Notes: generated by a model from the letters alone, not told the origin. Positions 1-7,792 are shown, counted from the stretch's first letter. The stretch is DNA of 39,493 nt from Microvirga massiliensis (GCF_001006805.1 NZ_LN811358.1:214893-254385); one strand, 5' to 3'. A program made the numbers and translations.

Positions 1-660
1 CCGGTACTGACGCGAGCAACAAGCGTCCTTGATGCTCTGCGGCGCGGGCGTTCGTCCGCGCCGCCCTTTCGTGTCAATCTATCCGCGGCTTTCCCAGCTT
101 CCGACCGGCGATGACAAACTCCCTGGCTCGCGAAATCACATCGACAGGATGCGCATCGTGCTTGCGGGTGACGGCGCCGGCGCGCAGCTTGCAGCGCAGA
201 GCGCAACTATCGTGAGCGTCCGAGCCTACGCAAAGGCCGCTGGAATCGTGCCGGACCTTGCGCGCAGGCAACTCGCCGGCGTGATCCTCCATTGGGTGTG
301 TATGATGTGAAAGTGCTCAAGACCGAGGGCCCGTCGCCGGATTCCTGCGAGCCGCCGGCTGGTCCTGCTTCGGCGCGAAAGACAATCCCAAGCATCTGAC
401 AACCGCGGAGTATTCCGTGATCGACAACGTGACTCCGGAATATCCACCCGTATTCATCTCGGCAGGGACGCCATCCCGCTGTTCGCGCACTCGCTGGCCA
501 TGGCCGCCTCGATCATCGTGAAAGGCGTGCCGGTTGACAGTCAATTCTATCGGAAGGACCGCAGGCCGCCGCTCGGTTACGAATATCAAATCAATCTCGA
601 CACCGGCGCAGAGATGCTCGCGCTCGAATGAACGCTTGCGTTTCTTGCGGGTCTTCGGTG
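1..660 (+). pseudogene. Decayed alpha/beta-hydrolase (esterase/lipase-type) gene, 5' end outside window
   Basis: Pieces of one alpha/beta hydrolase can be read in order but in different frames. Around 149-290 there is a nucleophile-elbow-like stretch, RIVLAGDGAGAQLAAQ, followed by YAKAAGIVPDLARRQLAGVIL. A frameshift near 293-300 moves the expected Gly-Val-Tyr-Asp to another frame. At about 370-470 GAKDNPKHLTTAEYSVIDNV and PPVFISAG can be read. After a second shift near 470, PLFAHSLAMAASIIVKGVPV and a C-terminal RRPPLGYEYQINLDTG can be read (about 478-628), with a premature stop at 629-631. The active-site motif is GDGAG where GDSAG is usual, so the catalytic Ser also appears lost. The 5' part lies outside the window or is too degraded to follow. 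The assignment rests on my memory of family motifs; the broken frames are seen directly. Confidence 0.72.
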
Positions 661-687
661 ATCTGAAAGGATCAGGAACGCGCCAGC

Positions 688-1641
688 CTAATTTCTATGG
701 TCCAGCGAAGGGTCTGCTCCAAAAATTCGGAGATACTTCATCCCGGTGTCGCACATGACAGTCACGACGGTCGCGCCCGGGCCCAGTTGTTCGGCCAATC
801 GTAGGGCCGCGACGACATTGCCGCCAGTTGAAGTCCCTGCAAACAGGCCCTCTTCTCGGGCCAGCCGCATAGCCATAGCCATGGCTTCTTCCGTGGAAAC
901 GCATTCAATTTGATCGGCAGTATCCTCCCGCCAGAGAGGCACGACAAAGCCCGCTCCGACCCCGTCAATCTTATGAGCGCCTGGCTGGCCACCCGACAGA
1001 ACCGGAGATTCGGACGGCTCTACGGCAACGATTCTGATCTGTTCATTGTGGCAGCGTAGGACCTCTCCAATGCCCCGGAGCGACGCCGCTGTGCCCACGC
1101 TCTGGACAAACCCATCGATCTGTCCGTCTGTCTGGATCCAGATTTCCTCCGCCATATTGCGATAAGCTGCCTTCTGGTCCTTGTTGTTCATCTGATCGGT
1201 CCAGAAGGCTCCAGAGTTTACCGCGATGATGCGCGCGGCCTCGATCATGTCCCGGGTGAGCTTCTCCGTCATCCGCCCACCGTCGCTCGGCACGATTTGA
1301 AGCCTGGCCCCCAGAATTCTCATATGATCGAGTTTTTCTCGGGCGAAGGCGTCCGACGTCACGATATTCAGAGGATATCCCTTTACCGCGCAGATGAGAG
1401 CTAAGGACACGCCGGTGCTGCCGCCGGTATATTCGACGACCGGGCCATTGGCGGTGAGGCGTCCGTCCGCCTCTGCCGCCTCGATCATAGCAAGCGCCAT
1501 TCGGTCCTTCATGCTACCTGTAGGATTCTCGCTCTCCAGTTTCAGCAGGATGCGGGAGCCATTCTCGGGAACGATTTTGCGCAGGGCCAGCAAAGTGGTG
1601 TTTCCGATGCAATGCAGGATGTTACGCTGCAGTTCTTTCAT
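688..1641 (-). CDS. PLP-dependent cysteine synthase family protein (divergent CysK/CBS-like)
   Basis: A 317-aa fold-type II PLP enzyme of the O-acetylserine sulfhydrylase/cystathionine beta-synthase family. From the chosen start, NPTGSMKDRMAL carries the presumed PLP lysine (K45). YTGGSTG (about 71-77) takes the place of the substrate loop TSGNTG, SVGTAAS replaces the usual GTGGT phosphate loop, and GTSTGGN replaces GISSGA near the C-terminus. These changes suggest a subfamily whose substrate may not be O-acetylserine; the true reaction cannot be read from sequence. The frame is open upstream to 1758, but that extension (Cys- and Arg-rich) does not look like the family, so an ATG at 1641 is preferred; an ATG at 1650 is also possible. 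The gene stands alone, with a pseudogene on one side and a toxin-antitoxin pair on the other, and no cysE or other sulfur gene next to it. Confidence 0.85.
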   Translation of the reverse strand: MKELQRNILHCIGNTTLLALRKIVPENGSRILLKLESENPTGSMKDRMALAMIEAAEADGRLTANGPVVEYTGGSTGVSLALICAVKGYPLNIVTSDAFAREKLDHMRILGARLQIVPSDGGRMTEKLTRDMIEAARIIAVNSGAFWTDQMNNKDQKAAYRNMAEEIWIQTDGQIDGFVQSVGTAASLRGIGEVLRCHNEQIRIVAVEPSESPVLSGGQPGAHKIDGVGAGFVVPLWREDTADQIECVSTEEAMAMAMRLAREEGLFAGTSTGGNVVAALRLAEQLGPGATVVTVMCDTGMKYLRIFGADPSLDHRN

Positions 1642-1977
1642 GACGTCCATCCACCATTTCATTGCAGTTTGCTGAAACCGGTCGTGAGTACCAATACACA
1701 TAAAGCGATCAACGCAAACGCGAAACTGAGGCTGTAGAACGCAGCGGGGTGTTATCACGCGGTCTTTCTCGCGCCGAGCCGAAGGGACCGTACGCTGACC
1801 TGTCCACGTTGCGATGAGTCGGGTTCTGTTGACGGATTTTGCCGCTCACAGCACGAGCGAGGCAGTGGCATTGCGGTACGAGCCTGCGCATTCTTCGAGC
1901 CCGATACACGCGCATCGGGCTGCGCCGGTCTCACCCCCGGTTCATCCCTCGACGAGAATGCCCGGTGGGCGACGCCC
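1642..1977. other. Intergenic region with one hairpin, no gene recognised
   Basis: This 336-bp stretch lies between the start of the cysteine-synthase-like gene and the end of vapC, both on the minus strand. No ORF here has recognisable motifs. The only clear structure is an inverted repeat AGCCCGAT-N8-ATCGGGCT at 1898-1921. It has no T-run on either side, so it is at best a weak terminator for the vapBC transcript. The promoter of the downstream minus-strand gene should lie within about 1650-1750, but no convincing -35/-10 pair stands out. Confidence 0.5.
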
Positions 1978-2370
1978 CTACAGTAGTCGGACAGACTCGC
2001 CCTCTGCTTCCATCAACTTTACCGCCTTCCCGTCAGAGATGAAGGCATCAGCGCCAAGCCAGCTTCCTTCATAGGCGATGACGCCAACGGCAAAGTCACC
2101 GCCCGCCTCCAGCAGTGCCAGTCCGGCTTCTACTGTCGGCCGGTTCACGACGACGTTCATGCCATTCATCAATCGTCGGATCGCTTCGGCAATTTGGGCC
2201 GACGGAATTTTGTAGCCCTGCGATAGCACCCACACCAACTCGCACAGCGCTGGTAGTGCCAGTGCAATCACGCCTGCTTTTACCAACTCCCTCTGGGCTA
2301 CTTTGCTTTGCTGCTCGTGGTCGCCCGAAATGGCTCGAACGAGTACGTCGGCATCGGCCGTGATCTTCAT
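1978..2370 (-). CDS. vapC: PIN-domain toxin of VapC type, possibly catalytically impaired
   Basis: A 130-aa PIN-domain protein, the expected size for VapC-type ribonuclease toxins. The N-terminal acid is D8 (ADADVLVR), the second is E44 (LPALCELVW) and the last is D113 (ISDGKAV, the D-x-x-A pattern). The family usually reads G-G-D-F-A-D-G-V-I-A in the third acidic motif, but here residue 95 is Val (GGDFAVGVIA; codon at 2086-2088). The Asp-to-Val difference is a single A-to-T change (GAT to GTT) and would remove a metal ligand, while D92 three residues earlier remains. The start overlaps the stop of the upstream AbrB-type antitoxin gene by an ATGA, so the pair is translationally coupled. The toxin is therefore probably weak or dead, but activity is not shown by sequence alone. 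Confidence 0.85.
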   Translation of the reverse strand: MKITADADVLVRAISGDHEQQSKVAQRELVKAGVIALALPALCELVWVLSQGYKIPSAQIAEAIRRLMNGMNVVVNRPTVEAGLALLEAGGDFAVGVIAYEGSWLGADAFISDGKAVKLMEAEGESVRLL

Positions 2371-2618
2371 CGCCTGGCGGCCCTGCCTTTAGCCGCAACC
2401 TCGTTCATTTCCTCGATCGACAAGGATGAGCCGTTTTCCCTCTTCAGGAAATCGAAGACGTCCGAGGTCTGGCCGGTCAGCTGCGCGGTCCTCACCTCGA
2501 TCCGTCCATTGGGCAGCTTTTCCACGGTGACTTTCTCACCAGGATGGACGCCAAGATGTTTCAGGAGATCCTTGCGTAGCGTGACCTGCCCTTTGGCGGT
2601 GATGGTGAGGGTGCGCAT
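2367..2618 (-). CDS. vapB: AbrB/SpoVT-fold antitoxin of VapB type
   Basis: An 83-aa protein with an N-terminal swapped-hairpin AbrB domain: MRTLTITAKGQVTLRKDLL is the classic opening of this DNA-binding fold, followed by LGVHPGEKVTVEKLPNG. The C-terminal part (DVFDFLKRENGSSLSIEEMN) is the type of tail that wraps the PIN toxin. The frame is open to an upstream ATG at 2642, but the ATG at 2618 has a GAGG Shine-Dalgarno about 8 bases upstream and matches the family start, so it is preferred. It is the first gene of a two-gene operon and overlaps vapC by 4 nt. VapB proteins normally repress their own promoter together with VapC, and an inverted repeat sits just upstream. Confidence 0.88.
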   Translation of the reverse strand: MRTLTITAKGQVTLRKDLLKHLGVHPGEKVTVEKLPNGRIEVRTAQLTGQTSDVFDFLKRENGSSLSIEEMNEVAAKGRAARR

Positions 2619-2639
2619 AATATGGCCTCTTACTGTAGT

Positions 2640-2669
2640 CATTTATGAAAGGTAAAATTGCCTTACCAA
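2640..2669 (-). promoter_or_regulatory. Candidate vapBC promoter with inverted-repeat operator
   Basis: On the minus strand a TTGGTA hexamer (2664-2669) and TAAATG (2640-2645) are separated by 18 bases. The inverted repeat GGTAA-N7-TTACC (2651-2667) lies between and over them, 33 bases upstream of the vapB start. An operator placed between -35 and -10 is what autoregulated toxin-antitoxin operons usually show. The repeat is seen directly; its role is inferred. Confidence 0.45.
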
Positions 2670-2805
2670 TAAGATGCTTGCAGCAAGATCTATCAGCGTG
2701 CCGGGCGCCCACGCCGCTGTCTTGGAGAATAGTTTCCTCCATAATATTCAGAATGAACAATTTTGTTGATGACAGACGAAATGATGCACATCCTCCAGCG
2801 ATGAA

Positions 2806-2841
2806 GGTAAAATTGGTGGGGATGAGAGTAGTTGTTTTACC
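2806..2841. repeat. Second inverted repeat sharing the GGTAAAATTG half-site
   Basis: GGTAAAA (2806-2812) and TTTTACC (2835-2841) form a 7-bp inverted repeat with a 22-nt loop. The ten bases GGTAAAATTG also start the first repeat at 2651-2660, so the two sites may be bound by the same protein, perhaps VapBC. It lies between the toxin-antitoxin operon and nuoH, where it could also act on the rightward nuoHI unit. Confidence 0.35.
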
Positions 2842-3002
2842 ATAGCCAGGGACGGCAAGGTTGTGGTATTGTTGCACAGAGTGTAGCGAGGTTGGCAGAC
2901 GGCCGTTCCCGCGCAGCTTGGCGACTGCGTAAGTGCTCAGGGCATAGCCGCAGCCAAAGTCCAGTCACGCGTCTCGACCCGTTGAGCAATTGGCCTCGGA
3001 TC

Positions 3003-3989
3003 ATGGAACTTGTCGTCGCCCTTGGCCTGATCATCTTCAAGGTCGCGCTGCTGATTGCGATCCTGCTGCTGCTGCCCATGCCGCTGACCTGGCTGGAACG
3101 CAAGATTGCAGGGCACATCCAGCAGCGGATGGGGCCCATGCGCGTGGGGTGGCACGGGCTGCTGCAGCCGGTAGCGGACGGGATCAAGCTCCTGACCAAA
3201 GAGGACCATATCCCAGCCGAGGCCGACCGCTTCCTCTTCAAACTGGCGCCGATCCTAGCACTCGCCCCGCCCTTCGTGGTGTTCGTCGCGATCCCCTTTG
3301 GCGAAAGCGTCTCGGTCCTTGACACCGAGATCACGCTCTACGCCTCCAACATGAACGTGGCGCTCCTTTTCATCTTCGCGGTGATCGGGATCGAGGTCTA
3401 CGGCGTCATCTTTGGGGGCTGGGCTGCGAACAGCAAATACGCGGTCCTGGGCAGCCTTCGGACCTGCGCGCAGATGATCAGCTACGAGATTCCGATGGGC
3501 TTCGCGGTCATCGGCGTGGTCATGCTGGCGCAATCCATGAGCCTGCTCGACATCGTGCGGGCGCAGGCCGATGTCTGGAATATCGTCTACCAGCCGGTTG
3601 GGTTCTTCGTGTTCTTCGTCGCCGGGCTAGCCGAGGCGCAGCGCATTCCCTTCGACTTGGCAGAGGCGGAAGGCGATCTGGGGGCCGGGTTCCATACCGA
3701 ATACAGCGGTATCCGCTTCGCGTTCTTCATGGTCAGCGAATACGCCATCATGCTGCTGGTGTCGGTCCTGGCGGTGATCCTGTTCTTTGGCGGCTGGAAC
3801 GGCGTGCTGATCCCGTTGCCGCCGCTGCTCTGGTTCGTGCTCAAGGTCGCGTTCTTCGTCTATCTGTTCATGTGGTTTCGCTTCACCTTCCCGCGCTACC
3901 GCTACGACCAGCTGATGGCGATCGGGTGGAAAGTCTTGCTTCCACTGTCATTGGCGAACATAATTATTACTGGCGTTGCTTTCCTTTAG
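3003..3989 (+). CDS. nuoH: NADH-quinone oxidoreductase subunit H
   Basis: A 328-aa, about eight-helix membrane subunit (ND1 type) that forms much of the quinone-binding chamber and the first proton channel of complex I. Early motifs LTWLERKIAGHIQQRMGP (28-45) and LLQPVADGIKLLTKED (53-68) are typical, as is the acidic third loop EAQRIPFDLAEAEGDLGAG (211-229) followed by FHTEYSGIRF. The frame is open upstream to 2832, but the ATG at 3003 starts MELVVALGLIIFK, which fits the family. Unlike the usual gene order, nuoH here is on the plus strand, pointing toward the main complex I operon, followed by nuoI 130 bp downstream. It is full length and intact. Confidence 0.96.
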   Translation: MELVVALGLIIFKVALLIAILLLLPMPLTWLERKIAGHIQQRMGPMRVGWHGLLQPVADGIKLLTKEDHIPAEADRFLFKLAPILALAPPFVVFVAIPFGESVSVLDTEITLYASNMNVALLFIFAVIGIEVYGVIFGGWAANSKYAVLGSLRTCAQMISYEIPMGFAVIGVVMLAQSMSLLDIVRAQADVWNIVYQPVGFFVFFVAGLAEAQRIPFDLAEAEGDLGAGFHTEYSGIRFAFFMVSEYAIMLLVSVLAVILFFGGWNGVLIPLPPLLWFVLKVAFFVYLFMWFRFTFPRYRYDQLMAIGWKVLLPLSLANIIITGVAFL

Positions 3990-3997
3990 GGCGGGAT

Positions 3998-4014
3998 CGC
4001 TTCGGGCCGAAGCG
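3998..4014. repeat. Perfect 17-bp palindrome in the nuoH-nuoI gap
   Basis: CGCTTCGG-G-CCGAAGCG begins 9 bases after the nuoH stop. It has no following T-run, so it is not a typical terminator. It may stabilise the nuoH 3' end or belong to the dispersed element 24 bases downstream. Confidence 0.5.
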
Positions 4015-4037
4015 CTCCTGCGGCTAAGGTTTTGGTC

Positions 4038-4086
4038 GGGCATGACCGTTTTCGGAAAGCCGGGACCATCTTTCCGGATCATGCCC
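4038..4086. repeat. Dispersed imperfect palindrome of Rhizobiales type (GGGCATGA...TCATGCCC)
   Basis: A 49-bp imperfect inverted repeat runs from GGGCATGACC through CGGAAAG and CTTTCCGG to ATCATGCCC, in the gap between nuoH and nuoI. It resembles the intergenic element with the pattern GCATGATC-CGGAAA...TTTCCG-GATCATGC that is scattered through many Rhizobiales genomes. I recognise it by pattern only. As RNA it would form a long stem in the nuoHI transcript. Confidence 0.65.
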
Positions 4087-4119
4087 TAAGGACCGTATCG
4101 GCTCCGCAGCGAGGCGGCG

Positions 4120-4686
4120 ATGTCGCGCGCACTGGACAGGAATGGAACATGGATCGGCTGGGCGTTCTTCGCCGACCTAGCGGATTCCCTGGCGCTGACC
4201 TTCGGCTACATGTTCTCCAGATCCGTGACCATGCAGTATCCCGACAAGGAGAAATGGCTGCCTTATTCGCGCTATCGTGGGCATCACTTCCTGAAGCGCG
4301 ACGAAGAGGGTGAGATCAAGTGCGTGGCCTGCGAACTCTGCGCACGGATTTGCCCCTGCTACTGCATCGAAGTCATCCCCTACGAGGACGAGAAGGGCAA
4401 CCGGCACCCAGCAAAATTCGAGATCGATACGGCCCGGTGCCTATTCTGCGGGCTCTGCGAAGACGCTTGCCCGGCTGACGCGATCGCGCTCGGCCAGCAG
4501 TACGAATTCTCGAGCTTTTCCTCGCGTGACTTGGTGATCGGCCGTGACGATCTGCTCGCCAAACCCGGCAAGGCGACGACCGGGGGCGGCGTTGTCGCCG
4601 CACGCCTGAACACCGAACGGGACGTGCGGGTCGAGGCGAGCGAACCGCAGGGATACAACTGGTGGCGTAATATCCGACGAACGTAA
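4120..4686 (+). CDS. nuoI: NADH-quinone oxidoreductase subunit I
   Basis: A 188-aa peripheral-arm subunit with two ferredoxin-type 4Fe-4S motifs, CVACELCARIC (C68, C71, C74, with C117 completing the site) and CLFCGLCEDAC (C107, C110, C113, with C78). These hold clusters N6a and N6b, which pass electrons toward N2 in NuoB. The N-terminal region with FGYMFSRSVTMQYPDKE resembles the membrane-proximal segment of the family. The start has an AGGCGG-type ribosome site 5-8 bases upstream. It lies 130 bp after nuoH on the same strand, with a dispersed palindrome between them, and 45 bp before a CBS-domain gene. It is separated from the remaining nuo genes by strand. Confidence 0.95.
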   Translation: MSRALDRNGTWIGWAFFADLADSLALTFGYMFSRSVTMQYPDKEKWLPYSRYRGHHFLKRDEEGEIKCVACELCARICPCYCIEVIPYEDEKGNRHPAKFEIDTARCLFCGLCEDACPADAIALGQQYEFSSFSSRDLVIGRDDLLAKPGKATTGGGVVAARLNTERDVRVEASEPQGYNWWRNIRRT

Positions 4687-4731
4687 ACGCGCGCCAGCCG
4701 CCAAGCCGAGACGCGCAGAAAGGAGGCTCAG

Positions 4732-5172
4732 ATGCTCGTCTGCGAAGTTTTGAAAACCATGGCTTCCGAGATCATCTCGGTCACACCAGACCAGACGATG
4801 GTGGAAGTTCTGCGGGTGTTTCGGGACAACAACATCGGCTTCGTGGTCGTCAGTCGTTCGCCCGGGGAATACCTGGGCACACTGTCGGAGCGGGATTGCT
4901 GCAATATCGTGGCTGAACACGGAGCCGAGGCGCCCATGATGCGGGCCTCCGACTTCATGAACCGCTCTGTGGCAACCTGTTCGCTACAGGATAGGCTACC
5001 CATGGTGATGGCAATCATGACCAAGCGGCGTACGCGTCATGTGCTGGTCATGGATGGCGACGCTCTGATGGGCATCGTCAGCATCGGCGATGTGGTCAAG
5101 CATCAGCTCGACGAATCCCTGCGCAACGAGCAGGTGCTGCACGATTACATTGCCGGGACCGGCTATCACTGA
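4732..5172 (+). CDS. Tandem CBS-domain protein
   Basis: A 146-aa soluble protein made of two CBS motifs and little else: roughly residues 8-60 (VLKTMASEIISVTPDQTMVE to LGTLSERD) and 72-135 (ASDFMNRSVATCSLQDRL to GIVSIGDVVKH). CBS pairs bind adenine nucleotides such as AMP, ATP or S-adenosylmethionine, and usually report energy state. It has a strong ribosome site (AGGAGG, 6 bases before the ATG) and follows nuoI by 45 bp, so it is probably co-transcribed with nuoHI. Its stop lies only 10 bp from the stop of nuoG on the other strand, with no hairpin between. A link to complex I regulation is suggested only by position; stand-alone CBS proteins of this kind are common and mostly uncharacterised. 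Confidence 0.88.
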   Translation: MLVCEVLKTMASEIISVTPDQTMVEVLRVFRDNNIGFVVVSRSPGEYLGTLSERDCCNIVAEHGAEAPMMRASDFMNRSVATCSLQDRLPMVMAIMTKRRTRHVLVMDGDALMGIVSIGDVVKHQLDESLRNEQVLHDYIAGTGYH

Positions 5173-5182
5173 TGGTGCAAGG

Positions 5183-7792
5183 TCAGGACAGCCCGGCGAG
5201 TCCTCGGCCAAGATCCTTAGGCTCTGCACCAGGTGCGGCGACGGTGGGGATCTCGAAGGCCACACGCGCCTTTTGAACCTCTACCGGACACGGATATTCG
5301 CCCCGCCGCATCAGGCTGTTGAGACGCAGGGACCTGTAGTTTTCGGGCACGAACACGAGGCCCCTGGGAAACCGCTTGTCGACCTTGAGCCGCGCCGTCA
5401 GCTCGCCCTGGGTGGATCGTACGACCACCTGATCGCGATCCGAAAGGCCGAGCTGCACGGCATCCGGCGCGCTCATCTCGACATAGGGATCATCCGCAAC
5501 CGTATTCAGGATCTCCGAGCGTTCGGAAACGTATCCGTTATGGAACAGACAATTGCCGGTGACCAGAATGAGCCCGTCTGATGTGCTCGGGGCAGGCGGC
5601 GAGGTGAAGAACTCGCCAGACGGCGGTATCGGGGCCGCCCTGGTGAATGCTCCATCGGCGCCGAGCCCGTCCTGCGTCAGCCCGTCGTAGGCCGGAACTA
5701 GCCGGGTAATCTCATCGAAGATCTCGCCTTGCGTGGACGGCCGCAACGCCTGATCGCGGAGCGCCGCGACAAAGTCGAAGATCGCCAGATTGCCCTGCGC
5801 CTCGAAGGCGGGCTCGCGAAACTTGCTGACCTTCTGGATTCGGCCCTCGTTGTTGGTGAACGTGCCGGACTCCTCGCCATAACCTGCCGCGGGCAGGACG
5901 ACATCGGCCAGCCCCACCGTATCCGTGAGGAACGTGTCCTGCACGATCAGGAGATCGGTGTTACCAAGCGCCCGCTTCACGAATGCCCGGTCGGGATAGG
6001 CCATCAGGGGGTCGCTTCCGGCGATATAGAGCGTGCCCATCCGCCCCTCGTTGCAGAGCTCCAGCATGGCGTCGAAATCCGCGCCCGGTTCAGGCGGGAT
6101 TTTGGCGCCCCAGGCCCGTTCGAGCATTGTGCGCGCCGCATCATCGCTGATCGCACGCAGTCCCGGCAGCACCGTCGGCAGGACCCCCATGTCCCAGGCG
6201 CCCATCTGGTTGGCACGGTCGAAGAGGAACTGCATCGTCGGCCCTTTGCCGAGCATGTGGAGAACCTGCAGCAGGTTATTGAACTGCTGCAGCGTTGCGC
6301 GCGCTTCGGGTGATCTCAGGAGGTCGACGCTGACGAGCACGGTGACGCTCCGGCCTTCCAGGAGCGAGGAGGCCAGACAGTCCGGCCCGTCACGGCCGGT
6401 GGTCGCCGCCGGCCCGGTGCTTGCGCCGATGCCCGTACGAACGTCGACCGCCAAGGCCTGACCAGCCGCCCTCACCAGCCCGGCCACCACCGCGGCAAGG
6501 CTCGCGGCCTCACCGCCCGGCGGAACGCGAAGGACCGCCCGAGCATCGGCGTCGAGACGGGATGGCCGGGCCGAGAGCATGAGCAACCGAGTCTGCCGCC
6601 GCCGCGTGGTGTCCCGGAGCAGGTATTCGGTGACCGGGTTTTCGTCGGTCACGTTGCCACCGACGACGAGCACGCAGTCCTTGCCGATGGCCTCCGCCAG
6701 CGGCGTACGGGTGTAGAAGCTCGACACCAGCGGGCCGAGCGTATCGAAGGGCGTGGACCAGCGCGACGAGCAGTCGATGTTGTTGGTCCGGAAGACCGTC
6801 CGCATCAGCTTCTGGAACTGATAAAGCATCTCGTTGGGCAGGCGCGGGGAGGCCAGCCCACCCGCAGCCTTGCTCTCGACAGCCGACAGACGCCGGCGCA
6901 GATAGTCCCCCGCTTCGTCCCAGGAAACCGGAACCAGGGCGCCATCGCGACGGATCATCGGCCGCTTGATCCGGTCCTGGCTCGCGACGAAGTCGAGGCC
7001 GAAGCGCCCTCGCACACAGAGCGTTTCGCGGTTGACCCCATGCTCCCACTTCGAGCGGACCCGCATGAACTCGCCCTTGCGCGTGCCGACGGTCAGCTGA
7101 CAGCCGGTTCCGCAATGCGGGCAGACCGTGTCGGTCTCGACCAGATCCCAGGGCCGCGCCTTGTATCGATAGGAAAAGCTCATCAGCGCGCCGACCGGGC
7201 AGACCTCGACGCAATTGCCGCACTGGTCGCAACTCGCGAGGCTGCCCTCAAAGCCGGTGACGGCGGTATCCATGCCCTTTTCGACGGTGCCCAGGGCGAC
7301 CGCACCGACGACCTCCTCGCACATCCGAACGCAGCGCTGGCACTGGATGCAGCGGTTGACGTTCATGATGATGACCGGGCTGAGACGGATGTCCTTGGAG
7401 TGGAACACACGCTTGGTATCGCGGAATCGGCTTTCGCGAGGCCCGTATGCCATCACCATGTCCTGAAGCTCGCACTCGCCGCCCTTGTCGCAGACCGGAC
7501 AATCAAGGGGGTGGTTGGCGAGCAGCATATCGAGCATGGACGAGCGTGTTTCGTCGATCAGCGGCGTGTTCGTCCGCACCACCATGCCATCGGTGACGAC
7601 GGTTGCGCAGGACGGCTGCAATCGCCGCTGCCCCTCGATCTCAACCAGGCACATGCGGCACGAGGCCAAAGCCGGCAGCCGTTTCAGATAACAGAAGGTC
7701 GGGATCTCGATCCCGAGACGTTCGGCGGCCTGCAGCACCGTAGAGCCCGCCTCCACGTCCAGCGTCTGTTCATTGATCGTGACGCTCACCAT
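5183..7792 (-). CDS. nuoG: NADH-quinone oxidoreductase subunit G
   Basis: An 869-aa peripheral-arm subunit carrying most of the Fe-S chain. N1b ligands are C34, C45, C48 and C62; N5 ligands are H94, C98, C101 and C107; the N4 region has C148, C151, C154 and C198. The extra N7 motif CPHCGTGC (C224, C227, C231) with C259 is also present. The rest is a molybdopterin-oxidoreductase-type domain that no longer needs the cofactor in this family. The length is nearer the N7-bearing E. coli/Thermus type than the roughly 690-aa form common in alphaproteobacteria, which supports a second complex I of separate origin. The frame is open to 8059, but the ATG at 7792 starts at the ferredoxin fold and has GAGGA 5 bases upstream. 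It is the last gene of the leftward unit. Confidence 0.96.
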   Translation of the reverse strand: MVSVTINEQTLDVEAGSTVLQAAERLGIEIPTFCYLKRLPALASCRMCLVEIEGQRRLQPSCATVVTDGMVVRTNTPLIDETRSSMLDMLLANHPLDCPVCDKGGECELQDMVMAYGPRESRFRDTKRVFHSKDIRLSPVIIMNVNRCIQCQRCVRMCEEVVGAVALGTVEKGMDTAVTGFEGSLASCDQCGNCVEVCPVGALMSFSYRYKARPWDLVETDTVCPHCGTGCQLTVGTRKGEFMRVRSKWEHGVNRETLCVRGRFGLDFVASQDRIKRPMIRRDGALVPVSWDEAGDYLRRRLSAVESKAAGGLASPRLPNEMLYQFQKLMRTVFRTNNIDCSSRWSTPFDTLGPLVSSFYTRTPLAEAIGKDCVLVVGGNVTDENPVTEYLLRDTTRRRQTRLLMLSARPSRLDADARAVLRVPPGGEAASLAAVVAGLVRAAGQALAVDVRTGIGASTGPAATTGRDGPDCLASSLLEGRSVTVLVSVDLLRSPEARATLQQFNNLLQVLHMLGKGPTMQFLFDRANQMGAWDMGVLPTVLPGLRAISDDAARTMLERAWGAKIPPEPGADFDAMLELCNEGRMGTLYIAGSDPLMAYPDRAFVKRALGNTDLLIVQDTFLTDTVGLADVVLPAAGYGEESGTFTNNEGRIQKVSKFREPAFEAQGNLAIFDFVAALRDQALRPSTQGEIFDEITRLVPAYDGLTQDGLGADGAFTRAAPIPPSGEFFTSPPAPSTSDGLILVTGNCLFHNGYVSERSEILNTVADDPYVEMSAPDAVQLGLSDRDQVVVRSTQGELTARLKVDKRFPRGLVFVPENYRSLRLNSLMRRGEYPCPVEVQKARVAFEIPTVAAPGAEPKDLGRGLAGLS

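Larger units (their letters stand above)
2619..3002. other. AT-rich intergenic region between vapBC and nuoH
   Basis: This 384-bp gap contains no recognisable gene. From about 2640 to 2850 it is visibly richer in A and T than the rest of the window, which suggests it came in with the toxin-antitoxin module. It holds the two related inverted repeats noted separately and must also contain the promoter for nuoH. No clear FNR/FixK (TTGAT-N4-ATCAA) or sigma-54 (TGGCAC-N5-TTGC) site was seen. Confidence 0.5.

Noticed and set aside
1814..2074. Small plus-strand frames over the vapC 3' end
   Set aside because: No motifs, overlap vapC in antisense, and no ribosome site.
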